In this document: positions 1-9,056 of the stretch, piece after piece | Layout: every line of letters starts with the position of its first letter | How positions within the stretch are numbered: the stretch's first letter is position 1 | Source: Halichondria panicea | Taxonomy: Eukaryota; Porifera; Demospongiae; Suberitida; Halichondriidae | Assembly (NCBI RefSeq): GCF_963675165.1 | Contig: NC_087389.1 | Coordinates: 2,452,001 to 2,516,000 of the forward strand | DNA: 64,000 bases | Reading direction: 5' to 3' | Notes under the pieces: model-generated | Told to the model about the DNA's origin: nothing | Databases searched by the model: none | Seen by the model: only the letters and a program-made list of their open reading frames with translations | Translations under genes and position numbers: made by a program

Positions 1-3000
1 TCTCGAGTACTCACATTGAAGGCTGTTGCAAGTCTCTTCAGAATATTTCGTAGCATCATTAATTTTGTTTGCACAAACTTCTTATGAGTTAGCCTTGCAC
101 TAAAGCGCACTTTAGTAGCCATTAATTTTGTCCGCTTGACTTCTTGCAGACACACCCCTTATTCCTGTGGATCTAATGCGCATGCGCACTCATCTCCACG
201 TGGTCCTCCTGGTAAGCCACAAAACACTACATATTTGATACACACCAATGATACACACACAGACACACTAGCGTATACCTCGCTTGCGCATGCGCACCGA
301 GGCATTTGAATACTTGTGCATGAGGCTGGCAGAATGATATGAAGCCCACTTGCCCCACTTACCAGCCCACCAGCCAGAGAGAGAGAGAGAGAGAGACACA
401 CAAAGAGAGATCCAACAGAGGTAGAGAACAAAACGGTCTGCTTGCTCTCATTCAATGTACACTTCTTGAGTATTTTCGTAGGTTCTTCTGAACTACTATA
501 GCTAGCTAGCTTTGTTCAGATTTCGGATGCTGGTTTCAGGCTGGTGTTTCATCCCATCAATACTCAAGTTCATTCAATGATAGCATTATTTTTCTAATTA
601 TCCGTGCCCACCATCTCAAAGTGTGTGCAGAGGATTAATGCGATCTCTGAGCATACCAGGTACCAGCGCAGCCTTTACTAAATACCTTCAATATTCAATT
701 GAATCACTTCATGTTACATGTGTATTACTTTCCCATACTGTAAGGTGGTGACTCAAAAACGCTGATGATGGTACAAGTGTCCCCAGTGGAGAAAAATGCT
801 GGAGAAAGTGTATGTTCACTCAACTTCGCTCAGAGGGTCAGAGTGGTTGAACTGGGTCAGGCCACAAAGAAGACAAGCACCTCCACCCCCAAGCTAAAGA
901 GAACAATACTGTAGCTTCTGACCCACTGTTTTACACATCTATTCTAAAAACAGTCTTAAATTTTATACTGGCACGTACAATTGTACATTGTACAAATGTA
1001 ACAATTACAAATGTAACGATTATTTATTATGGGGACTGCTGCATAGTTGAAACTGTGTCCTTCTATGTGTGATTAATTATTAGGGTACACCAGATATTTA
1101 GTGTTCTATTAATAATTATAGTGATGCAATATCAGTAGAGAGACATAATTATGCTGTTTCAATAGAATAGTGCATTATGATGAATGATTATTAAGAGCAA
1201 GTAATTCAACAGTGGAGGTCTTAAAGACATCGTTGAGGATGAAGATGGAGAAAGGCTACTTTTACGTGCAAGGAAGACATCATCGAACGCATAGCCGTGG
1301 AGCTGGATCTACCTGGGAATGCTGGAAGGCAAGCGAATTAAGGAATGTGGTCACCATAGCTGAAGACTCATTACAGTCTGGTGGATGCTGAAGGGACATT
1401 CCTGCTGATAATTATAGCGGTCCCTGCTGAAGAGGGCTCAGGATCAGAGATATATAGGCGATGAGCGTGATGGCGATGAACACCTGCGGACTGAGGCCTG
1501 CTCTTTGAACGCAAACTTAAGATAGTATACATGCCGAGGCCGAGATTGAGCATCTTAGGGCTGCTGGTGCAGGCCAGATATAGAGAATCTTCAACTGTAC
1601 CAAATTGTTCCAGTAGTCAGTTACTAAGCAGGTAGGGCTGATCAGTGACACAACTTACCTACTCGCTGAAAAGACATTGAAGTGTATACTGGATCCAGGG
1701 AGTATACCCAAAAGTGCAGACAAGAACGGATGTTCTGCATAGTATAGGCCAGAGATACCTTGCACCACGTGTGTCTGGCGTTGACTCTTACTCAGCGTTA
1801 TGCATTGAGTGAGGAATGTAGGCTTGGGAAGTAAGAGACGTAAGGATAAGTGCGACCAACCCGGCCCCCCTATACGAACAAAGAGCCGGGGAAAGAATAA
1901 ACCAGGTGGCCAGAAAGCACCTAATGGAACTGATGACCCTGTTAGAACTGCTGAACAAGTAAATTGTAGATTATGTGATTAAGTTCCCATCAAAGTCTGA
2001 ATACCAAATGTTCATACTGCTATAATTATTACGCACTACATTCCACATGAAGTTCAATGTTTGTTTTTTGGAAAAAAACTAATTAGCTTAATTCAATTAG
2101 CCATGGTGATGAAAGAAAACTGCAAAAAGCGAATGCTATGATCAAGCTTCAAAACAAAAGCATAGCACAAAATTCTAAAATCCGGAAACATGCTGCACGT
2201 ATGAACAAAACATGCAGAATCTACCAAAAGTTGACATGGCAAAGAAAGTATAAAATCTTTGTAAAATCATTAAACATTTTATAGGGGCCAGTCAATGCTA
2301 CTTTGAATTTAAATTATGCTCAGTGCATTATGCAATAATTAAAAGTACCTAAGCTAGCTAGCTTTGCTGACACTCTGTACCATGCCCGTACATGTATAGT
2401 TGTAGTGTAGCTCTAATTAATGCACAGCGTCCCCTAAAATTAAATGTAGTTTAAGGTAGTTAACGAGGAGCGGCCCGGGCACTCAGACATACGGGCATGC
2501 TCAGGTAGGTTAAGGCAGCTTTTTAGCAAGTGTACTGTATACAACTCAGATTTATTGTATAATAATTATCTTACCTTTTTTCACCCAAAATGACATAAAT
2601 ACCATTAATTTGATAATGCTATTACCATAGTTACTATCTCGTTGTGTGCGTTAGCTGTGACCAAAAATGAACGACCTTAACCGAATAGCCGCGGTTATGA
2701 TTTCATACGTAGTACCGCCCACCGCGGAACCAAAATCTAATTAATTTTAAATTACTTTCATCAGAGATACAAAAGGGGATTGGAAACGAAATTTTTGCGT
2801 GAAGCATTCCGTGTTATAGGGCGTGGCTAGGCGTGGCTAACACTACAAAGGATTATATTTATAGTCAGCATGCTCATTACCTGTCTTGACTGCTCTACAA
2901 TGTGCTGTACATAGAAACAGTGAAATTGATCATTTTTAATGTTGATTTTTCTAAAAAGTAAAGAGAATTTAGCTCTAAAAAGTCGACTAAGCCATGCAGC

Positions 3001-3428
3001 CACTATTACTAGACAAATAAATGCTATGCAAGAAGAAATAGCCTTTACTATGAAGTCGTAGGAGGGACAGGCCCGTGGTGTGTCTAAAAGTATACTAAAG
3101 CAGTTTGAAGGACTATACTGCAAACGTTTATGAACAGTACAGCTTATTTATAGCATGAAGCCATTCTATGTAGCACTTAGATACATAATAACCAAGTCAA
3201 GCAATGTCCTTTGCTATTTTGACTTCACAGGAGGGACAGAGAAAAGTTGACATAGAGTAATTCAAGCTAAACTCAAAAAAATTGGAAACAGAGTAAAGAC
3301 AACGGACTTAGAGCTTGTCAGTGGTATAAGCTTACTTCTCTCAAGTATCTCCCAGGCCCTGAGTGATCTCTAGTGGATAGGAGAGCTAGAAACTTTCTTT
3401 TGTATCTCTGCTTTCATTATCAGCTCCT
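1..3428. other. Gene-poor stretch
   Basis: I see no credible coding exon here. Visible contents are a GA-rich microsatellite near 375-396, an AT-rich segment around 1990-2170 that resembles 49430-49640 (both contain an AACTAATTAGCTTAATTCAA core), and a short tandem duplication of GCGTGGCTAG near 2820-2840. Open frames at 1371-1553 and 2827-3123 on the minus strand have no recognisable motif and low-complexity composition, so I do not call them genes. Confidence 0.6.
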
Positions 3429-4335
3429 AGCAAAGAAAGATGCGTAGCTAAGAAGCAGTAGCAGTTTTCTGCAGGCAACTTTGTTGCAAACTAGTCTAGA
3501 ATAGTTACTCTGACAGGATCTCTAAGTTTCGAACTCAGGCGTATACCAGCCAAGGCCTCAGCGAAGGATCATTTCACAAGTAAGCTCTGTGTGTGTATAG
3601 CGATCATCATTTTCCTAGTTCAGCCCTTTGAGCTGATTTAATATGCTTGTCCACCTACCTAGATAGCCTCTGAGTGTGTGAAATATACTGGAAGAGTAGC
3701 TTCGTGAGTTTAGAGCCTGTTTTTAGAGTGTAGTCTACAACGTTTGATATTCAAATTATTTTCTCTTTTTCAGCATTCGCCTCTAGCAAAGAAAGATGCA
3801 TAACTTGGACACAGTGACAGTTTTCTTTATTCAACTTCTTAGCAAAGTAGTCTACAGTAGTTACTGTGTCAGGATCTCCTGGTTTCCAACGAAACAGTCA
3901 AGCAGCCAAGGGCCAGAGCAAGGGATCACTTCAGAGGTAAGCTGTGTGTGCGTATATAGCAAGCATTATGTAGCTAGTATAAGCCTTCATAAGCCTCTGA
4001 GCTGATATAATATGCTCTTGCACTTGCCTACATAGCTTATGAGTGTGTAAAGTATACTTGTGTAGAAGCTGAGTTAGTTTAGAGCCTGTTTTTAGAGTGT
4101 TAGTGTACAGTGTTTGATATTCAATTTATTTGTTTCAGTGTGGCAAAGAAAGATGCACCCCTTAGTATCAGTAACAGTTCTCTTCAAGCTACCTTGTAGT
4201 TCTATCTGAACAGTCGAAGAGTCAACCAGCCAAGGGCAGAGCGAGACATTACTTTAGAGGTAAGCTTTGTGTGCGTATGTTTTTAGCTGATAATACTAAT
4301 ACGCTTGCCTACGTAGCTTGTAAAGTATACTTGCT
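3429..4335 (+). repeat. Three tandem exon-like units, ~357 bp period
   Basis: Units begin at about 3429, 3785 and 4143, each with the block AGCAAAGAAAGATGC or a close variant. Each unit has a pyrimidine-rich tract ending in CAG just before the block and a GTAAGC donor-like site about 150 bp later (near 3580, 3938 and 4260), followed by a shared GTGTGTGYGTATA-type segment. The open frame seen in unit 2 (3796-4005) is closed by early stops in units 1 and 3, so the units are not conserved as protein. They look like tandemly duplicated noncoding exons plus intron, or a diverged satellite with splice-like sites. Confidence 0.6.
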
Positions 4336-4619
4336 CCAGCAGTGTGTTGAAGCCCGAGTTTAAAATACAGAAGCCTATATATGTATGCTCAGCAGTGTTG
4401 CAATGTAAAGGGGCTATGCTTAGCTATCTGTTGGTCTCATCCACAATGTATTCTGTTAATAGCTGTGAAGAATGCTGGGCTAACGGAGTCCATAGGCAGG
4501 CCAGGAGTGGAACTGCTTACAGTAAGTGGTGTTTGTGTGTGTGTGTGTCTGTGGCATGATACTTTATACTGCTAACAATTTACAGTATCAGTGCTGCCAA
4601 AAGTTAATTCTTATGCCTA
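4336..4619. other. No gene seen
   Basis: Holds a short TG run near 4536-4552 next to an ACAG/TAAGTG splice-like site. Nothing else is supportable. Confidence 0.5.
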
Positions 4620-4766
4620 GGCTTGTGTGGGTGTCTCTATTCACTGGACTGGACTACTGGACTCACCTTTGACCCCAATTTTAGATACGTATATTTTTGC
4701 AATTTTAAGTGATTTCAATGTGCAATTTTCATTTATATGAAGTGATCTACAAATTAATGTCAGATA

Positions 4767-5657
4767 TTAAACACCAAAATTTGTCAACAAATGCTCTCTG
4801 TGTACTTCTGTTAGTTCACTTGCAATGTCAGATAGAATTATTGAGGAAGGATTGAAGGATCCCCATCTAAGCCAGACACATTGGGGATTGCAGTGGTAGT
4901 AAACATTAGAGAATTTTTTTTGTGAGGTTCGACTTCCTGTTGGTATAAACTCCCCCCATTCTTGGTGCTCTATACAGATATCATTAGGTGGCTTCAGATT
5001 CTTTTCGTACTGATTTTTACACCCAAAGCATACTTTAATGTTTCCCTTGATAAAGGTAACAGTCCATGGAGCTCCACTTGAATGAGGTGGACCATATGGA
5101 GTGCTCGTACACCTTGGATAAGGCGAAAAATATGGAGATGGTGGACAGTACAGAGTGCTTAATCCACTTGGACAGTATGGATAAGATGGAGTGCTTGGTC
5201 CACTTGGAGTGCTTGATCCACTTGGACAGTATGGATAAGATGGAGTGCTTGATCCACTTGGACAGTGTGGATAAGATGGAGTGCTTGGCCCACTTGGAGT
5301 GCTTGATCCACTTGGACAGTATGGATAAGATGGAGTGCTTGATCCACTTGGAATGCTCGGTCCACTTGGACAGTACGGATAAGATGGATACGGTGCTATG
5401 GAAGTAAAGTGGTATGAAGGACTGCTTTTATCTTGAAACGTGGCTCCTACTGAAATACTTTGCGTATTCGATTCAATCGATTGTGTAACAGTCATTGGCA
5501 CACGGGTACAAGTTTCATCATCGCGATTCTGCTTTCTCTTGCGAGGAGGAACACTACCTTTTCTGCCTCTTCCTTTTGGCATGTTTGTGGTGACAAGGTA
5601 GAGGTAGGTAACATTGGGTGCCTTCTTCTTCTTCAAATACGAAATAAATTGCTTCAT
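4767..5657 (-). CDS. Pro/Ser-repeat protein with C-terminal Cys/His domain, inside TIR element
   Basis: A 296-residue uninterrupted frame. It could instead start at the internal Met near residue 26, where MPKGRGRKGSVPPRKRKQ gives a strongly basic, nuclear-localisation-like start. Residues about 80-170 are imperfect TPSYPYCPSGSS-type repeats. The last ~100 residues form a compact conserved-looking domain: CFGC, then CIEH, then YYHCNPQCVWLRW, then an amphipathic tail ending in FG, consistent with a small zinc-binding fold. I recall similar domains as uncharacterised multicopy proteins in cnidarians and sponges, but I know no name or function. It sits on the minus strand between the 4629 and 5915 TIRs with nothing else coding, so it is element cargo or an element-encoded DNA-binding protein. 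The frame is intact. Confidence 0.7.
   Translation of the reverse strand: MKQFISYLKKKKAPNVTYLYLVTTNMPKGRGRKGSVPPRKRKQNRDDETCTRVPMTVTQSIESNTQSISVGATFQDKSSPSYHFTSIAPYPSYPYCPSGPSIPSGSSTPSYPYCPSGSSTPSGPSTPSYPHCPSGSSTPSYPYCPSGSSTPSGPSTPSYPYCPSGLSTLYCPPSPYFSPYPRCTSTPYGPPHSSGAPWTVTFIKGNIKVCFGCKNQYEKNLKPPNDICIEHQEWGEFIPTGSRTSQKKFSNVYYHCNPQCVWLRWGSFNPSSIILSDIASELTEVHREHLLTNFGV
5150..5395. repeat. Coding minisatellite
   Basis: Imperfect direct repeats built from CACTTGGACAGTATGGATAA and GATGGAGTGCTTGATC blocks, mostly in 36-bp multiples, encode the SYPYCPSGSSTP repeats of the minus-strand gene. The repeat also opens meaningless frames on the plus strand and in the other minus frame. Confidence 0.85.
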
Positions 5658-5924
5658 TGTTTAGATAAATCTTGCTGACCTTCATCTTCTCCTTCTCCAT
5701 TAGACCATGTACACATGTACGGTACATACGTACCATGAGGTGTTTGGGATGGACGCATGTACGTGCAGTAGGAAAATAATGAGGTCAAAGGTAAAAAAAT
5801 TTGCTATACTAGAATATCTACTATACTTTTGTTCTATTAAAGAAAAATCTGGTAGTCCAGTAGTCCAGTCCAGGTAGTCCAGTCCAGTGGTCCAGTCCAG
5901 TGAATAGAGACACCCGGCTTGTGT

Positions 5925-6539
5925 GAAGTTTCTGCTTGCTTCCAAGGTTACAATTCAATTAGGCTACTACTCAATTAGGCTCACTACTCATTAGGTATAC
6001 ATGTACAGAGGTTGATTGCATAATAATGTTCTGACCTTTTCAGGGGAAAGCAAAGGCTTGTTGGGTTTATGAGTGTACTGTTTACTTGTGTAAGAAAATT
6101 TTCTTCCCAACATAATAGGCTTGTTGGTTGTGTTATGCTCCCCAGCCAGGATTAGGTCATAATTTGTCATTAGTTGGCTTGTGCGATTAGTTGGCTTGGG
6201 TGTTTGCTTGTGTGTTTGCCTGTGTGCCTGTGATATGCATTGTAATTCTTCTGTGCCCAAAGTTGAATCTTTTTATGAACTCCCAGTTTGTTGTAGGATC
6301 ACAATTGCTTTATAATTATGTGCCTATGAGTGCCATTGCATGCAAGTTTGCTTGTGGGAGCCTATACATAATTATGTCTAAGGTTGCATGATTCATAATT
6401 TTTTGTCACCCTTGTATGAGATGTACTGTACTTTGTGTATGGCTGTTCTCAGTATATTTCTTTAGGTTTATTGGCTTGTGAGTATCTACCCAATTTTTAG
6501 TGTGCTGTCTGTTATAGCAATTCAATTATAATTATGTGG
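5925..6539. other. No gene seen
   Basis: AT-rich intergenic DNA. The frames at 5991-6260 (-) and 6191-6391 (+) show no motif, and the second sits on a repetitive TTGCTTGTGTGTTTGC stretch. Confidence 0.5.
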
Positions 6540-7109
6540 CTGAATGAGACTGTTCTCCCAAAGGCTACCAGCTTTATGCCAGACGCTGATGAACCGTCTG
6601 GGACTGAGGACATGCATGACATGGACCTAGACGCTAGCGCTATGGACCAGGACGGTGAAAGACCAGGAGAGGGCTCACTGTGTGACTCTGGCAAGTAGTA
6701 TAGTATAGCTAGAATATCAGTAGTGTAAGTATAGTATAGCTAAAATAGAATTAGCAGTAATGAACAGTCTTTATGTGAGCTTGTAAATTTCATCGTTCAC
6801 CGATATAGTAATACATGTATGTATTGTACTTCAAATTGGCACTGTTACATTCATATGATGTGAAAATCAAGCTTAGTCAAGCCTTTATACCATATGATAG
6901 GGTGATCCATAAAAAAAAATTTTTGGATTTTATCTCACCGCTGGCCGAGCATTTAAAATGATAAAAACGGGTGAGCGTAATAACCGTGGTTGTTATGGCA
7001 ACACATGTTGCACCATTTTATTCCTTGTTGTATGGGCATTCTATTGGTATACGGTTGCTAGTGCTGACATTTCACTTCACTGTTAATTAAGAATCCGACG
7101 GTTAAAGGG
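6540..7109 (+). mobile_element. piggyBac-like remnant, 3' side
   Basis: Positions 6555-7020 are near-identical to 19010-19450, including a short coding piece (LPKATSFMPDADEPSGTED followed by an acidic D/M-rich run) and the downstream GTATAGTATAGCTAGAATATC segment. The right edge reads, in reverse complement, CCCTTTAACCGTC directly next to TTAA (7110-7113). The other copy has the matching left edge TTAA-CCTTTTAACCGCC at 18707. TTAA targets, a CCYTTTAACCG terminus and an acidic protein N-terminus fit the piggyBac superfamily. No catalytic domain is present, so this is a deletion derivative. The left border was not found. Confidence 0.5.
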
Positions 7110-7113
7110 TTAA

Positions 7114-7537
7114 ACAAGTACTATTAAACAAGTACGTTAAGCCTCACCTCAGAGTAGGTGCAAAAGAGGTCCACGTTGTTTTTGATAATCCTGATGGAGA
7201 CTCCAAAGGAGATAGAACATTGACGAAGGGACAAGATTCTCAGCACGTGTGTATAGAGTTTACTTCATCGACTCCAGTTTTTTTAACAAATGGAGATCAG
7301 TGCTTTGCTGCAGAGACTGTAAGAAAAAACTGACATCATTTATTGCTTCAGAGATACTCAAGATATGCCATGATTTTCTTAAAGATGGTCAAAAGTAATA
7401 GCTGAGCCAAACTCAAGGTCTAATGCAGATGAAGGTGATTTACGTGTATGGCTTCACATCACAGTAAACACTCTACAACGAATAAAAAGCTAATTCAGTC
7501 CAGACACAGATGTGTACATTAGGCACTAAACTGCACT
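7114..7537. other. No gene seen
   Basis: Between the piggyBac-like end and the gypsy LTR. Short plus-strand frames (for example around 7140-7340) have no recognisable motif. Confidence 0.45.
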
Positions 7538-7542
7538 CACAT

Positions 7543-7740
7543 TGTAGTATCGTGTAGATTTGTTGTCATTTGACTTTTAGACATAAAGACTCACAACACC
7601 AGAGTATTTATACAAAACACCAAAACACCAAAACAGTTCCTAGAAGGTTCTAGATCTAAATAACTAGCATAGTACAAACAATCTACCAGAACATTCTAGA
7701 ATACTCTACTAAATACATGATACAATTAGTTCACATTCCA
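7543..7740 (-). repeat. 3' LTR of gypsy element
   Basis: On the minus strand it begins TGGAATGTGAAC and ends CGATACTACA, giving TG...CA ends. It matches 15551-15758 along its whole length apart from small indels; one of these is a duplicated ACACCAAA unit present here and absent in the other LTR. Confidence 0.9.
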
Positions 7741-7756
7741 CATCCCCCTTTCTCTG
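7741..7756 (-). promoter_or_regulatory. Polypurine tract
   Basis: On the minus strand the bases just upstream of the 3' LTR read CAGAGAAAGGGGGATG, a purine run in the position expected for the plus-strand primer of reverse transcription. Confidence 0.75.
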
Positions 7757-7764
7757 GGATGGAA

Positions 7765-8830
7765 TTACAGTCTCTCTGGTGGGTGAATAGCTGTCCCAGT
7801 TCGGGATCTGGTTTGAATCACCCTGGTAGTTGTAATCGGGTCAGGTTCTTCGGTCCTGTTATCGGAGTGAGGTATTGGGTTAAGATGACTCCTGTTTCTC
7901 CTAATTTCTCCACTGGGTGTACTTACAACATAAGATCGAGGGGTAGTCACAATTTGTCCAGGTATCGGTTGGTTTCCTGTAGTAACCCACACTTCCGTTT
8001 CGTCAGGGAGTGCTGGGAGTGACTGGGTCCTGTGGCGGCAATCAAAATCTTTCTTTTGTCTGTCCTTGAACTCGATAAGCAAGTCTTTCTGAATAGGCAT
8101 GTTAGCTCGTATTCGTCTCCCCATCAGCAATTCAGCTGGTGAGAGCCCGCACCAAGGAAAAGGAGTTGACCTATAACTTAGTAAGGCCATGTTAGGGTCT
8201 TCTGCTTCTCGCAACAGTTTGCATAGTGAGAACTGCTTGTCAAGTGGCAGAATTGGTAGGAACTTGTGAAATCTTGAAACTCTCGAGATGAGTACTGAGG
8301 TCCATTGTTGCTCACTAGGGTTTCCGGAATTCCATGACGAGAAAATATTCTCTTCAGAACTTCAATGATTTGTCTGGAGGTAGTTGTTGGCAGTTTGACA
8401 ACTTCTGGGTACCTTGAGTAAAATGGGATCAGCCCTACAGCACCACCATGGGATGGATCAGATGCAGGCTGTCCTTCTCTCTCCTCAGATCAGCCATCAT
8501 GTGCATTAGGGGGGCCCGATCAAGCCAAGGGCACGCCACCAGACAGCCCCCTATCGACCTAGTGACAAGCGAGTCCCTGGTCCCACCACACCCATGAACT
8601 AACTACACATGACTTATTTGCCTGCATGGTTCCTCGTTATTATTATTATTCTTTTGTACATGTAATTCTTCTTAGCCCCGAAAAAAAAAAAAAAAAAAAA
8701 ATTATATTGTGCACCATCGAGTTGAAATAGGTCAGAGATACTTTTTGCCATGGGTAGTCAGGAAGTGGTGTTGGTATCATTGGTTCGCTCCTTGGTTTGA
8801 AGTGTTTCGAACATGTTGAACATTGCTTAA
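7765..8830 (-). pseudogene. gypsy integrase: end of zinc region, core and C-terminus
   Basis: Minus-strand pieces follow the integrase order. Just left of the TTAA transposon come the second CxxC of the HHCC finger (CSTCSKH) and a PLPDYPWQK motif (8700-8826). Then, after the poly(A)-tailed insertion, come the SRYPEVVKL and HGIPETLVSNNGPQY core motifs (about 8215-8440). The C-terminal region (7765-8214) contains ALLSYRSTPFPWCGLSPAELLMGRR, which is typical of gypsy integrases. The core and C-terminal blocks are in different frames, and the catalytic domain is physically split by the insertion. Function is lost. Confidence 0.85.
8440..8700 (+). mobile_element. SINE-like insertion with poly(A) tail
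   Basis: About 260 bp of sequence foreign to the integrase lies between two parts of the integrase core that are adjacent in the family. It ends at the right in a run of about 20 A (8680-8700), right where integrase coding resumes. It also contains a TTATTATTATTATT run (8637-8650). It encodes nothing. A 3' poly(A) tail at a target junction fits a retroposed SINE or 3' transcript fragment on the plus strand. The left border is approximate, I see no clear A/B box, and no target duplication could be fixed. Confidence 0.5.
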
Positions 8831-8844
8831 ACGAGAAGCGTGGG

Positions 8845-8862
8845 TATAAAAGGGGCGGGGCC
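8845..8862 (+). promoter_or_regulatory. TATA-box promoter, transposase side
   Basis: TATAAAAGGGGC followed by a GC-rich GGGCCCGG block, 14 bp inside the left end and about 205 bp before the transposase ATG. A near-identical block occurs in mirror image at the other end, and copy 2 has TATAAAAGGCC at the equivalent place. Confidence 0.6.
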
Positions 8863-9056
8863 CGGCCAAAAAAATGTCGCACGCAAAATTTATAAGGGAT
8901 AAAATGGCTACTCTTTGCGCTCAGGCTGTATCCCAGATTCACTGCCTTTAGCAACGCTTTTATGAGCGTAAAAGGGGCGTATTGAACGCTTGACATCCGC
9001 TTAGACACGTGGTATTTTAGTCAGTAAACAGTCAGTAAACAGTAAGCTAGTTTGCG

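Larger units (their letters stand above)
4629..5915 (-). mobile_element. TIR DNA element with 9-bp target duplication (MULE-like size)
   Basis: The two ends are inverted copies: the left starts GGGTGTCTCTATTCACTGGA and the reverse complement of the right end starts identically, with about 26 bp perfect before the first mismatch, followed by subterminal CTGGACTGGACTA-type tandem motifs on both sides. The flanks carry a perfect 9-bp direct repeat GGCTTGTGT (4620-4628 and 5916-5924), which fixes the borders. A 9-bp duplication is the hallmark length for Mutator-like elements, but no MULE transposase is present, so superfamily assignment is inference. The only substantial gene inside is the minus-strand Pro/Ser-repeat protein. 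The element is therefore probably non-autonomous, or mobilised by a protein encoded elsewhere. Confidence 0.8.

Noticed and set aside
159-455. 98-codon minus frame with a hydrophobic start that looks like a signal peptide
   Set aside because: Hydrophobic SLSLSL comes from the GA microsatellite.
5150-5395. CRISPR-like regular repeats
   Set aside because: The units are contiguous coding repeats without unique spacers, in a eukaryotic context.
5066-5407. Plus-strand frame with HLDSMDKMECL repeats
   Set aside because: Shadow of the coding minisatellite of the minus-strand gene; no other support.
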